37,569 bases of DNA from Pseudoprimorskyibacter sp. GTDB lineage: Bacteria > Pseudomonadota > Alphaproteobacteria > Rhodobacterales > Rhodobacteraceae. The translations under genes were made by a program, and so were the position numbers. The notes under the pieces are model-generated. The model worked only from the letters and a program-made list of their open reading frames with translations. It was not told where the DNA came from and did not search any database. Shown piece after piece: positions 16,762 to 24,287 of this stretch. The stretch lies in NCBI GenBank assembly GCA_029251265.1, contig JAQXDR010000127.1, positions 1 to 37,569 on the forward strand, written 5' to 3'. Positions within the stretch are counted from its first letter, which is position 1, and each line of letters opens with the position of its first letter.

Positions 16762-17529
16762 ATGCGCAGCTCTACGCTTCGTCAGCGCCTCAAGGCAGGT
16801 GACTATCTGGCGGGCACATTTATCAAGACGCCATCGCACCCGGTGCTTGAGGTTTTGGCCAACAGTCGCTTGGATTTTGTGGTTCTGGATGCTGAACATT
16901 CACCATTTGACAGGCAGGCTCTGGATGCGTGTCTGGCTGTGGCACGTCTGGCGGATTTGCCGACGCTTGTGCGCGTGGGCGACGGGTCTGCAAAAGAAAT
17001 CCTTTGGGCTTTGGACGCTGGTGCGGACGGCATTGTCGTACCGCATGTAGACAGCGTGGCTAAGGCCGAGGCCGTGGCCAAGGCGGCGCGCTTTGGTTTG
17101 GGGGGGCGTGGATTTGCTGGAACGACGCGGTGGGCGGGATACGGAACGCGGCCCATGGCCGATATACTTGCCGAGACTGAAAATACTGTCGTTGTTGTTC
17201 AGATCGAAGAACCGGCGGGCGTTGATGCCAGTGCAGCGATTGCTGGCATCGACGGCATCGATGCACTGTTTTTAGGCCCTGCAGATATCAGCGTCAGTTA
17301 TGGCAATCAGTCAGTCCAAAACGAGGATTTGCCAAAGGCGTTGGCCACTGTTGGAGACGCGGTCAAGGCGGCGGGCAAGGGTTACATGAGCTTTGCAATA
17401 GGCCAAGCACAGGCCACCGAAATGGCAGGGCACGGAGTACACGCCTTTTGCATGGCATCCGAACACGCATGGATCCGCAATGGTGCCAATGCAGACGCTG
17501 ATATCGTGCATGGTCTTGGTGGGCGTTAA
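16762..17529 (+). CDS. HpcH/HpaI-family class II aldolase
   Basis: A 255-residue TIM-barrel enzyme of the HpcH/HpaI aldolase family. Family motifs are FVVLDAEHSPFD (the base His and Asp), VRVGDG with the substrate Arg, GADGIVVPHVDS, VVQIEEPAGV with a metal-binding Glu, and FLGPADISVSYG with the metal Asp. Members split 2-keto-3-deoxy acids to pyruvate and an aldehyde using a divalent metal; the exact substrate cannot be read. AAAAGGAGATTACA just before the ATG is a strong ribosome site. It diverges from the exonuclease with 45 bases between, and ends 16 bases from the convergent hydrolase. Confidence 0.9.
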   Translation: MRSSTLRQRLKAGDYLAGTFIKTPSHPVLEVLANSRLDFVVLDAEHSPFDRQALDACLAVARLADLPTLVRVGDGSAKEILWALDAGADGIVVPHVDSVAKAEAVAKAARFGLGGRGFAGTTRWAGYGTRPMADILAETENTVVVVQIEEPAGVDASAAIAGIDGIDALFLGPADISVSYGNQSVQNEDLPKALATVGDAVKAAGKGYMSFAIGQAQATEMAGHGVHAFCMASEHAWIRNGANADADIVHGLGGR

Positions 17530-17545
17530 AGTAGATTGGATCGGC

Positions 17546-18490
17546 CTAGTGGTAATTACTGAAAAGGGTAACACTCTCTGCCAGAACGCGCTGTCTTATG
17601 ATGGCGCGTTCCGCAAAGATTTCATGTTTTGCCATCGGTACTATGTCCAAGCGACCGTTGGGCCAGTGAGACATACGATCATGGATGCGGTGTATGTCGA
17701 CGACGCTTTCGTCAGTTCCCAAATAAGTGATACAAGGTACGTCAGGTGAAGGCAGGCAGGTGAGGGCACGACACTCTAACAAAGTTGATAAGGTCCATCC
17801 TGCTGTCGGACCAGCCAAGCCAAATTTGGTTTCCGCAATCACGTGGTCCCGCACCATTGAAAATTTAGCCGGATCCGAAGTCAGCACGTTGTCTTCATAC
17901 GCGGTTTTAATGAAATAGTTTTCACGTGCAGCACCCGGTGGAGCGGACGTGCGTTTTTTGATTAATGTCTGGGCATAAAGAAGACCCCAAACGATTGGTC
18001 GCAGAACCACGTTAAAGTGTAGACCCCACATAGGTCCTGAGAAAACGACAGCCTTGGCAGGTAACCCATTAACCAAACTACGAAGTGCGATGGCCCCGCC
18101 CATGGAATGCGCAACCAAGTAAAACGGCTTTGGTAAATTTTGGGCACGCGCAAAATTCATGAGCGCGTCTACGTCTTTTTGGTAATCCAGAAAGGCGTCT
18201 ACATGGCCTATTTTTGGATCGGCTAACAAACGATCAGACAGACCCTGTCCACGCCATTCGATGGTTGCCATGCAATAGCCCACGTTCGAGAATGCAACAG
18301 CAGTATGCGCGTATTTTTCGATGTATTCTCCACGCCCGAGAAACATTAAAATCGTGCCGCGTGGTGTCGATGTCTCTGCTGGCATGACGCTGATGCGCAG
18401 GCGCGGACCATCGCTGGCCCGCACCCAATAGGCTGACGCCCGTTCCGCACCTTGAACAAGGTCATATCGGAAGGGGGCGCTATCAGTCAT
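17546..18490 (-). CDS. Lysophospholipase-like alpha/beta hydrolase
   Basis: A 314-residue alpha/beta hydrolase of the PldB/monoacylglycerol-lipase group. Marks: FLGRGEYIEKYAH in place of the more usual HGxGE loop, the GQGLSDR turn, and nucleophile elbow LVAHSMGGA followed by a lid insertion rich in Trp and aromatic residues. Asp and His are probably in LGTDESVVD and AKHEIFAE near the C-terminus. Such enzymes hydrolyse lysophospholipids or monoacylglycerols. Its start shares a base with the stop of the SCP2 gene (TAATG, 18488-18492), so the two are coupled, suggesting a joint role in lipid turnover. Confidence 0.85.
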   Translation of the reverse strand: MTDSAPFRYDLVQGAERASAYWVRASDGPRLRISVMPAETSTPRGTILMFLGRGEYIEKYAHTAVAFSNVGYCMATIEWRGQGLSDRLLADPKIGHVDAFLDYQKDVDALMNFARAQNLPKPFYLVAHSMGGAIALRSLVNGLPAKAVVFSGPMWGLHFNVVLRPIVWGLLYAQTLIKKRTSAPPGAARENYFIKTAYEDNVLTSDPAKFSMVRDHVIAETKFGLAGPTAGWTLSTLLECRALTCLPSPDVPCITYLGTDESVVDIHRIHDRMSHWPNGRLDIVPMAKHEIFAERAIIRQRVLAESVTLFSNYH

Positions 18491-18780
18491 TAGGACAGGA
18501 CTGACGCAAGCTTCATCGCCATCCCCATGTCACCGTCAACTGTTAACTTACCTTGCATAAAGGCCGCGGTTGGATTGACTTCACCGTTAAGAATGCCTTC
18601 AAACGTTTCTGCGTCAGCTGTCAGCGTGACGTCGGCATCCTCATCGCTGATGCGCGCACCCGACGCGTCAATCACGATTGCGCCTGCGTCTTCCAAGGCA
18701 AATTTGGCAGTTCCTTCAAATTCGGCGGCCTCGAGTTTTTTATTCAGGGCCGCAACAGCCTGATCCATTATATCACTCAT
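18490..18780 (-). CDS. SCP2 sterol-binding-type protein
   Basis: A 96-residue single SCP2-domain protein, a small lipid-binding fold. FKALED-type features are replaced by KFALEDAGAIVID, followed by DADVTLTADAETF, LNGEVNPTAAFMQGKLTVDGDMGMAMKL, the last being the hallmark C-terminal part of bacterial SCP2 proteins. Start at 18778-18780 is supported by CGGAGAAAA upstream; the longer frame to 18939 crosses the divergent promoter and was rejected. It is the first gene of a two-gene unit with the lysophospholipase. It may carry fatty acid or lysolipid; no ligand is known. Confidence 0.9.
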   Translation of the reverse strand: MSDIMDQAVAALNKKLEAAEFEGTAKFALEDAGAIVIDASGARISDEDADVTLTADAETFEGILNGEVNPTAAFMQGKLTVDGDMGMAMKLASVLS

Positions 18781-18837
18781 AGTGTTTTCTCCGTTGGGCA
18801 GACACTGGCAATTGCAAGTAACCGCATTACACTCAGT

Positions 18838-19416
18838 ATGGTTATGAGAACTCGTCTTGCCAATTTCAAACATGCCGTCGCGACACTTGTTGTTTGCGTC
18901 GTTCCCCAATTTGCATTTGCACAGGATGCCGATGGGCAATCCCGAGCGGCCGATTTGCTGGCTGAACTATCCCAAGCAGCAGATGCAGATTCTGCAGACC
19001 GCTTGGAGCGGGCATTGATCTACGAGTGGTCGCGCACGGGATCACCTGCTCTGGACTTGTTACTGACAAGAGGACGCGCTGCGTTGGACGTGAATGACCA
19101 TAAGCTTGCCGTCGAACATTTGACGGCCCTGACCGATCATGCACCTGAATTTGCCGAAGGGTGGCATCAGCTTGCTTTGGCGTATTTTCATTCTGCTTCT
19201 ATCGGGCCGGCGATTGATGCGCTCGAACGTGCGCTGGCGTTAAACCCAAATCATTTTCCTGCATTGCGTGGCACGGCCATAATTTTGGAAGGCTTGGGCA
19301 AGCATTCACTTGCAGAGCAGGCCTATCAGGCAGTACTCAACATCCGCCCGCACGATTCTAATGCGCAGGCGGCCCTTGATCGCCTAGCGTCGTTGACGAT
19401 GGGAACGGCGCTATAA
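18838..19416 (+). CDS. Secreted tetratricopeptide repeat protein
   Basis: A 192-residue protein with a signal peptide (residues 1-28, cleavage likely after AFA) and TPR motifs in the mature part. One repeat reads AEGWHQLALAYFHSASIGPAIDALERALALNPNH in pattern, the next starts FPALRGTAIILEGLGKHSLAEQAYQAVL; two to three units in all, with an additional helical stretch before them. TPRs mediate protein contacts, here in the periplasm. The start could be the ATG at 18838 or 18844. It ends 24 bases before the helicase gene on the same strand, so the two may be co-transcribed. No partner is known. Confidence 0.85.
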   Translation: MVMRTRLANFKHAVATLVVCVVPQFAFAQDADGQSRAADLLAELSQAADADSADRLERALIYEWSRTGSPALDLLLTRGRAALDVNDHKLAVEHLTALTDHAPEFAEGWHQLALAYFHSASIGPAIDALERALALNPNHFPALRGTAIILEGLGKHSLAEQAYQAVLNIRPHDSNAQAALDRLASLTMGTAL

Positions 19417-19440
19417 CTTTTGCCTCGAAAGGCCCGTGCC

Positions 19441-22395
19441 ATGTCTAGCAGACCGCGGATTGCGGCCATTTTGGGCCCGACCAATACCGGCAAGACACAT
19501 TATGCAATAGAACGTATGCTGGGGTATCGCAGCGGTATGATCGGCTTGCCGTTGCGTCTTTTGGCACGCGAGGTCTATGACCGGATCGTTGCTGTGCGCG
19601 GTCCCGGCGTGGTCGCGCTGGTCACCGGAGAAGAGCGAATCGTTCCGCCGCGTGCCGCGTATTGGGTGTGCACGGTCGAGGCCATGCCGGAGGCGATGGG
19701 CAATGATTTCGTGGCGATTGACGAAATCCAGCTTTGTGCCGATCCCGAACGCGGCCATGTTTTCACAGACCGCCTGATGCGAATGCGCGGCATGCATGAG
19801 ACATTGTTCATGGGCAGTGATACAATGCGCGGCCCGATTGCCGAACTGGTTCCGGGTGTGGAATTCATGCGACGCGACCGTCTGAGCAAGTTGACCTACT
19901 CGGGTTCAAAAAAGATCAGTCGGTTACCTCCTCGAACAGCGATTGTCGGATTTTCTGTTGAAAACGTTTATGCAATTGCCGAATTGCTGCGCAGGCAAAA
20001 AGGTGGTGCTGCGGTTGTGATGGGTGCGCTTAGCCCGCGTACACGCAATGCGCAGGTTGCGCTGTATCAAAATCGAGAAGTCGATTATTTGGTCGCAACT
20101 GACGCGATTGGGATGGGTCTCAACCTCGACATTGACCATGTTGCATTTTCAGCAACGCATAAATTTGATGGCCGTCGCATGCGGCCTTTGTTTCCCAACG
20201 AGCTGGGCCAAATCGCAGGTCGTGCTGGCCGGGGTATGTCAGATGGAACATTTGGCGTAACAGGCGATGCGTCCCCACTGGACGAGGAGATGGCCGAGGC
20301 GATTTGCGACCATAGGTTCGCTCCGCTGCGCAAGCTGAACTGGCGCAATATTGCGTTGCAGTTTGGTTCCTTGGACGCGTTAATCGCGTCGTTAGAGGTC
20401 AGCCCGCAAGATGATCTGCTGATCAAAGCCCGCGAAGCTGATGATTTAAGCGCCTTGCGCCTGCTTGGCCAAGATACCGAGGTCCGCGCGCGGGCAAGTG
20501 ATGGTCCCTCGGTGCGTTTGTTGTGGGATGTATGCCGTATCCCGGATTTTCGGGGAATCAGTCAGGCGGAACATTCCAATCTTTTGGGTGTGATTTTCAA
20601 TCATTTGCATCAAAGTGGACGCATCCCCGAAGATTTTTTAGCAAGGCAGATCAACAGGCTTGATCGGACGGATGGAAACATTGACACATTGTCCAAACGA
20701 CTGGCCTATATTCGCACTTGGACCTACGTTGCACAACGTGGCGCGTGGGTAGGTGCGGAAAGGCATTGGAATGATCGCTCGCGCGCGGTAGAAGATGCAT
20801 TGTCGGATGCGCTACACGCGCAGCTGACCCAGAGATTTGTTGATCGCCGAACCTCGGTGTTGATGCGGCGGTTGAAACAGAAGGAGGCCCTCTTGGCCGA
20901 AGTTAATGACAAAGGCGAAGTAACCGTCGAGGGTGAATTCGTCGGGCGGCTGGAAGGTTTTCGGTTTCGCCAGGACCAAAATGCTGCTGGTCAAGAAGCC
21001 AAGACGCTGCGGACAGCGTCCATTCAGGCTTTGCGGCCCCATTTTCATCTGCGGGCGGATCGGTTTTATAATGCCCCTGACACCGAAATAGATTTCACCG
21101 AACAGGGCGGTTTGATGTGGGGGGATCAGGCTGTAGGCAAGCTGGCCGCAGGTGATGATCCTCTAAAGCCGCGTGTGGTGGGGTTTGTGGATGATGAAGC
21201 CGGACCAGATGTCGCGCAAAAAGTTGAACGCCGTTTGCAGCATTTTATCGACCGCAAGGTGGTCGCGCTGTTTGAACCATTGCTCGCCGTGCAACGTGAC
21301 GAGGCTTTGCTAGGTCTGGCCAGGGGCTTTGGGTTCCGTATGATCGAGGCCATGGGCGTTTTGCCGCGCGCAGACGTTGCAGACGAGGTCAAAGCACTTG
21401 ATCAGGATGCCCGTTCAGCCCTGCGCAAACATGGCATCCGGTTCGGGCAATTCACTATTTTCATGCCATTGCTGCTCAAGCCCGCGCCTACGCGCCTCCG
21501 CTTGGTGCTGTGGAGTTTGTCGAAAGGCTTGCAGGAATTCCCAGAATCCCCTCCGCCGGGGCTGGTAACTGTTCCAGTAATTGAGGGCACCTCAGCCGAA
21601 GATTGCACAGTTGCCGGGTATCGCGTGGCAGGTGCCCGCGCCATTCGGATTGATATGGCAGAACGTCTGGCCGACATGCTGAGAGCCGAGGACAGTCGGG
21701 GCGGCTTTGAAGCCAAGGCTGATATGCTGTCTATTACCGGCCTGACGCTGGAACAGTTTGCAGATCTGATGCAAGGTTTGGGCTACAAATCTGAACGGGG
21801 TGAACGCCCCAAGGTCAAAGCCGAGCCTTCGGATACCAAAACAGTCAAAACCGATACGCTGGAAGACTCTGGGGCCAGCGTAGACGAGCCGACTGGATCC
21901 ATTGCAGAGCAGAACCAGCCAGATGTTGCACCGAGTGTCGAGGTCGCACAAGCTCCGGTTAACGACACAACGGCTGCGTCTTCAGTGGCCGCGAACGAGG
22001 CGGCGATGGAGCCTGATGCCACTGCGGAAATGGAGATCTACTATACGTTTACGTGGGGTGGTCTGCGCACGCGGCAACAACGTGGCCCGCGAGGGCGGCG
22101 TTCTCAGGATGGCAATGAGCAGTCAAGCGGCGGTGAATCCAAAGAGCGTCCCGAACGCACCCGAGATGCAAGTGGCAAACGCAATAACCGTAAAGCTGAC
22201 GGGCCTGGGCAGCCGGGCAATCGTGGCGGCTCAAAAGAAGGGCCGCGTGGGGCCAAGGGCAAGTCGAAAGGCAAACGTCCTCCGAAAAATCAGGGCGCGC
22301 GCAGTTTTGAGGCGCGTCCGCCTCGTGCCGAGAAAAAGATTGATCCCGACAACCCCTTTGCAGCGGCGCTTAAAAACTTTGGGAACACTTCATAA
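19441..22395 (+). CDS. SUV3-like superfamily 2 RNA/DNA helicase with basic tail
   Basis: A 984-residue helicase. Walker A is GPTNTGKT (residues 12-19), motif II is DEIQ (94-97) as in SUV3 helicases, motif VI is QIAGRAGRG (257-265), and an ATDAIGMGLNLDID strand precedes it. The remainder to about 790 is the family's C-terminal domain; after that comes an acidic then strongly basic, Gly/Arg/Lys-rich tail that ends in NPFAAALKNF. Relatives in mitochondria unwind RNA in the degradosome; the bacterial member's role is not settled. I chose the ATG at 19441, with AAAGG upstream, over the TTG at 19420. The S4-domain gene starts directly after the stop. Confidence 0.9.
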   Translation: MSSRPRIAAILGPTNTGKTHYAIERMLGYRSGMIGLPLRLLAREVYDRIVAVRGPGVVALVTGEERIVPPRAAYWVCTVEAMPEAMGNDFVAIDEIQLCADPERGHVFTDRLMRMRGMHETLFMGSDTMRGPIAELVPGVEFMRRDRLSKLTYSGSKKISRLPPRTAIVGFSVENVYAIAELLRRQKGGAAVVMGALSPRTRNAQVALYQNREVDYLVATDAIGMGLNLDIDHVAFSATHKFDGRRMRPLFPNELGQIAGRAGRGMSDGTFGVTGDASPLDEEMAEAICDHRFAPLRKLNWRNIALQFGSLDALIASLEVSPQDDLLIKAREADDLSALRLLGQDTEVRARASDGPSVRLLWDVCRIPDFRGISQAEHSNLLGVIFNHLHQSGRIPEDFLARQINRLDRTDGNIDTLSKRLAYIRTWTYVAQRGAWVGAERHWNDRSRAVEDALSDALHAQLTQRFVDRRTSVLMRRLKQKEALLAEVNDKGEVTVEGEFVGRLEGFRFRQDQNAAGQEAKTLRTASIQALRPHFHLRADRFYNAPDTEIDFTEQGGLMWGDQAVGKLAAGDDPLKPRVVGFVDDEAGPDVAQKVERRLQHFIDRKVVALFEPLLAVQRDEALLGLARGFGFRMIEAMGVLPRADVADEVKALDQDARSALRKHGIRFGQFTIFMPLLLKPAPTRLRLVLWSLSKGLQEFPESPPPGLVTVPVIEGTSAEDCTVAGYRVAGARAIRIDMAERLADMLRAEDSRGGFEAKADMLSITGLTLEQFADLMQGLGYKSERGERPKVKAEPSDTKTVKTDTLEDSGASVDEPTGSIAEQNQPDVAPSVEVAQAPVNDTTAASSVAANEAAMEPDATAEMEIYYTFTWGGLRTRQQRGPRGRRSQDGNEQSSGGESKERPERTRDASGKRNNRKADGPGQPGNRGGSKEGPRGAKGKSKGKRPPKNQGARSFEARPPRAEKKIDPDNPFAAALKNFGNTS

Positions 22396-22788
22396 GTGAG
22401 CGCGCATCCTGAAGCGGCCCGTGTTCGGTTGGACAAGTGGCTATGGTTTGCGCGTTTTTTTAAAACGCGGAGCCTTGCCTCAAAGGTCGTCGCTTCAGGT
22501 CACGTGCGTGTCAATGGAACCCATGTATCCAAACCGTCCACAAATGTTAGCCACGGAGATGTCGTTATGTTTCCGCAGGCGCGCGATGTGCGCGTGATCC
22601 GGATTGAATCTGTAGGGGCGCGGCGGGGGCCTGCACCAGAGGCGCAATCGTTGTATGCCGACCTCGCTCCACCGCAACCTCGACCTGTTGAAAAAGTCCC
22701 TTCCGCCCCTGCATTTGACGGTGGAGGGCGACCTACCAAACGCGATCGTCGCAAGTTTGATCAAGTCAGGCGAGATCTGCTTGAATGA
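22396..22788 (+). CDS. S4-domain RNA-binding protein (HslR/Hsp15-like)
   Basis: A 130-residue protein with a clear S4 domain at the N-terminus: RLDKWLWFARFFKTRSLA, then VRVNG and SKPSTNVSHGD. Hsp15 (HslR) in E. coli binds the 50S subunit carrying a stalled nascent chain and recycles it. The rest is Pro-rich and basic and ends in RDRRKFDQVRR, as in HslR-like proteins of this order. The start is GTG, immediately after the TAA of the helicase, with no gap, which points to coupled translation and shared function in RNA handling. Confidence 0.9.
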   Translation: MSAHPEAARVRLDKWLWFARFFKTRSLASKVVASGHVRVNGTHVSKPSTNVSHGDVVMFPQARDVRVIRIESVGARRGPAPEAQSLYADLAPPQPRPVEKVPSAPAFDGGGRPTKRDRRKFDQVRRDLLE

Positions 22789-22847
22789 TCCGTCTTGCTG
22801 CACTAGCTAAGCGTCATCACTGTTGATTGAAATAAGGGCGCTTGCTG

Positions 22848-23186
22848 ATGACCTATGTGGTTTTGGACAACTGCATTGCATGTAAATATACCGACTGCGT
22901 AGAAGTTTGCCCTGTGGATTGCTTTTACGAGGGCGAAAATATGTTGGTAATCCATCCGGATGAATGCATTGACTGCGGTGTATGCGAACCGGAATGCCCT
23001 GCGGATGCTATACGTCCGGATACCGATCCAGAAATGGACAAATGGGTAGAGTTCAACCGAAAGTATTCTAAGGTTTGGCCTGTCATCATCGAAAAGCGCG
23101 ATCCGTTACCCGAATCTGAGGAACGCGACGGAGAGAGCGGTAAGCTGGAGAAATATTTTTCAGAAGAACCGGGCGAGGGCAGCTGA
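22848..23186 (+). CDS. fdxA: Seven-iron ferredoxin FdxA
   Basis: A 112-residue ferredoxin of the 7Fe (3Fe-4S plus 4Fe-4S) class. Cluster ligands are in [18 protein letters not shown] and in [12 protein letters not shown], the pattern of FdxA from alphaproteobacteria; the 3Fe site is indicated by the altered first motif. The C-terminal 50 residues ([10 protein letters not shown] onward) are the usual acidic extension. It transfers electrons in the cytoplasm, with partners unspecified. ATG at 22848 follows AAGGGCG; a TTG two codons earlier is possible. It lies between the S4 gene and carD, a stable neighbourhood. Confidence 0.95.
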   Translation: MTYVVLDNCIACKYTDCVEVCPVDCFYEGENMLVIHPDECIDCGVCEPECPADAIRPDTDPEMDKWVEFNRKYSKVWPVIIEKRDPLPESEERDGESGKLEKYFSEEPGEGS

Positions 23187-23448
23187 GACAGCTTGTGCGT
23201 TTCAAAACCTAGCTATTTCAAAGAAATAGTATGGTAGATAGGTATATAACGATTATTTTTTGGGCTTCGTAGCTATGAAATGTTGTTTGGCCGTGATACA
23301 GCGTGGCGCCTTACAAAAGAAAATCCAGCGATTGGACGCCAAATAAGTTCGCATCCTAACTTTCGAACCCTATGACATCGGCAAAAGCTGCGAAGCGTGT
23401 CGATCATTGTTTTTGGGTAGGGTGCAGGTTTTATCAAGGACCAACTCA

Positions 23449-23961
23449 ATGACCAAAACGAAAAAACTTGACTTCCGCCCCAATGAATTTGTGGTTTATC
23501 CCGCACATGGTGTCGGCCAGATTATTTCTATCGAAGAGCAAGAAATCGCAGGCATGTCGCTGGAACTTTTCGTGATCTCTTTCGAAAAAGATAAAATGAC
23601 ATTGCGCGTGCCCACGAACAAAGCGACCGAAGTTGGTATGCGTTCGCTCAGTTCGCCCGATGTGGTCGATCACGCAATGCGGACACTTAAGGGCAAGGCC
23701 AAGGTCAAACGGGCCATGTGGTCGCGGCGCGCGCAAGAATACGAGCAAAAGATTAACTCGGGTGATTTGATCGCGATTGCCGAAGTTGTCCGTGATTTAC
23801 ATCGTGCGGACGATCAGCGTGAGCAAAGCTATTCTGAGCGGCAGTTGTACGAAGCTGCACTAGAACGCTTGACCAGAGAGATTGCCGCGGTTGCAGACGG
23901 CGACGAACTGGCAGCGGCGCGTCAGGTTGATGCTGTATTGGTATCGCGAGCAGCTGCCTGA
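23449..23961 (+). CDS. carD: CarD-family transcription factor
   Basis: A 170-residue CarD/CdnL regulator. The N-terminal RNA-polymerase-interacting domain reads FVVYPAHGVGQI and FEKDKMTLRVP; the C-terminal helical part carries KVKRAMWSRR (family's tryptophan region) followed by ELI/AEVVRDLHRAD and YSERQLYEAALERL. CarD binds the beta subunit and stabilises open complexes at promoters that lack a good -10, widely used in Rhodobacter-type bacteria. AAGGA precedes the ATG at 23449; the longer frame from 23407 lacks the family pattern. A clear intrinsic terminator follows. The 262 bases upstream contain no gene. Confidence 0.93.
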   Translation: MTKTKKLDFRPNEFVVYPAHGVGQIISIEEQEIAGMSLELFVISFEKDKMTLRVPTNKATEVGMRSLSSPDVVDHAMRTLKGKAKVKRAMWSRRAQEYEQKINSGDLIAIAEVVRDLHRADDQREQSYSERQLYEAALERLTREIAAVADGDELAAARQVDAVLVSRAAA

Positions 23962-23986
23962 GATATATTCGAATATTGTTTGACTG

Positions 23987-24016
23987 GGCGGTCCAATTGG
24001 GCCGCCTTTGTTTTTT
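23987..24016 (+). terminator. Intrinsic terminator of carD
   Basis: GGCGGTCC / GGGCCGCC form an 8-bp stem with one G-U pair and an AATT loop (23987-24006), followed by TTTG and six T's. It stands 26 bases after the carD stop. Confidence 0.88.
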
Positions 24017-24287
24017 CAATGAGAGCGCGATCAACAACAACCTGCCCAAGCATCCCAATGCCTGAACAGATGGCGTTGAAAATAGTCTTTTCGAAACTCA
24101 AGATCTGCTGCGATTGAACGGGTTGTGATGGTCCAAAAGACGTGCGATGCCCTTATGGCCATCTACTGCGTCTTTGGACCAATCGCCCACAGATCATAAA
24201 ACGAGAGGTCGCAAGGTATCGCCTTGGTCAGACGCAGTCTGGCTTGGTTTGCGGTGCGGTAAATCGGCGCGGGCAGACCGCCTTGTA
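24017..24287. other. Intergenic stretch with a long imperfect inverted repeat
   Basis: Between the carD terminator and the end of the LysM gene I find no gene; the open frames do not resemble known proteins and lack family-like features. The stretch does contain TGGTCCAAAAGACG (24129-24142) facing CGTCTTTGGACCA (24169-24181): a 13-bp stem with one bulged A and a 26-base loop, in which GATG and CATC pair further. A smaller CAGAC-N3-GTCTG repeat follows. Origin and role are unknown. Confidence 0.5.

Noticed and set aside
23213-23229. CTATTTC-AAA-GAAATAG after fdxA as a terminator
   Set aside because: The stem is AT-rich and not followed by a U run on the plus strand.
23753-24058. Minus-strand frame after carD as a possible gene remnant
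   Set aside because: Most of it is antisense to carD and its terminator, and the upstream part is closed by a stop; no family is recognised.
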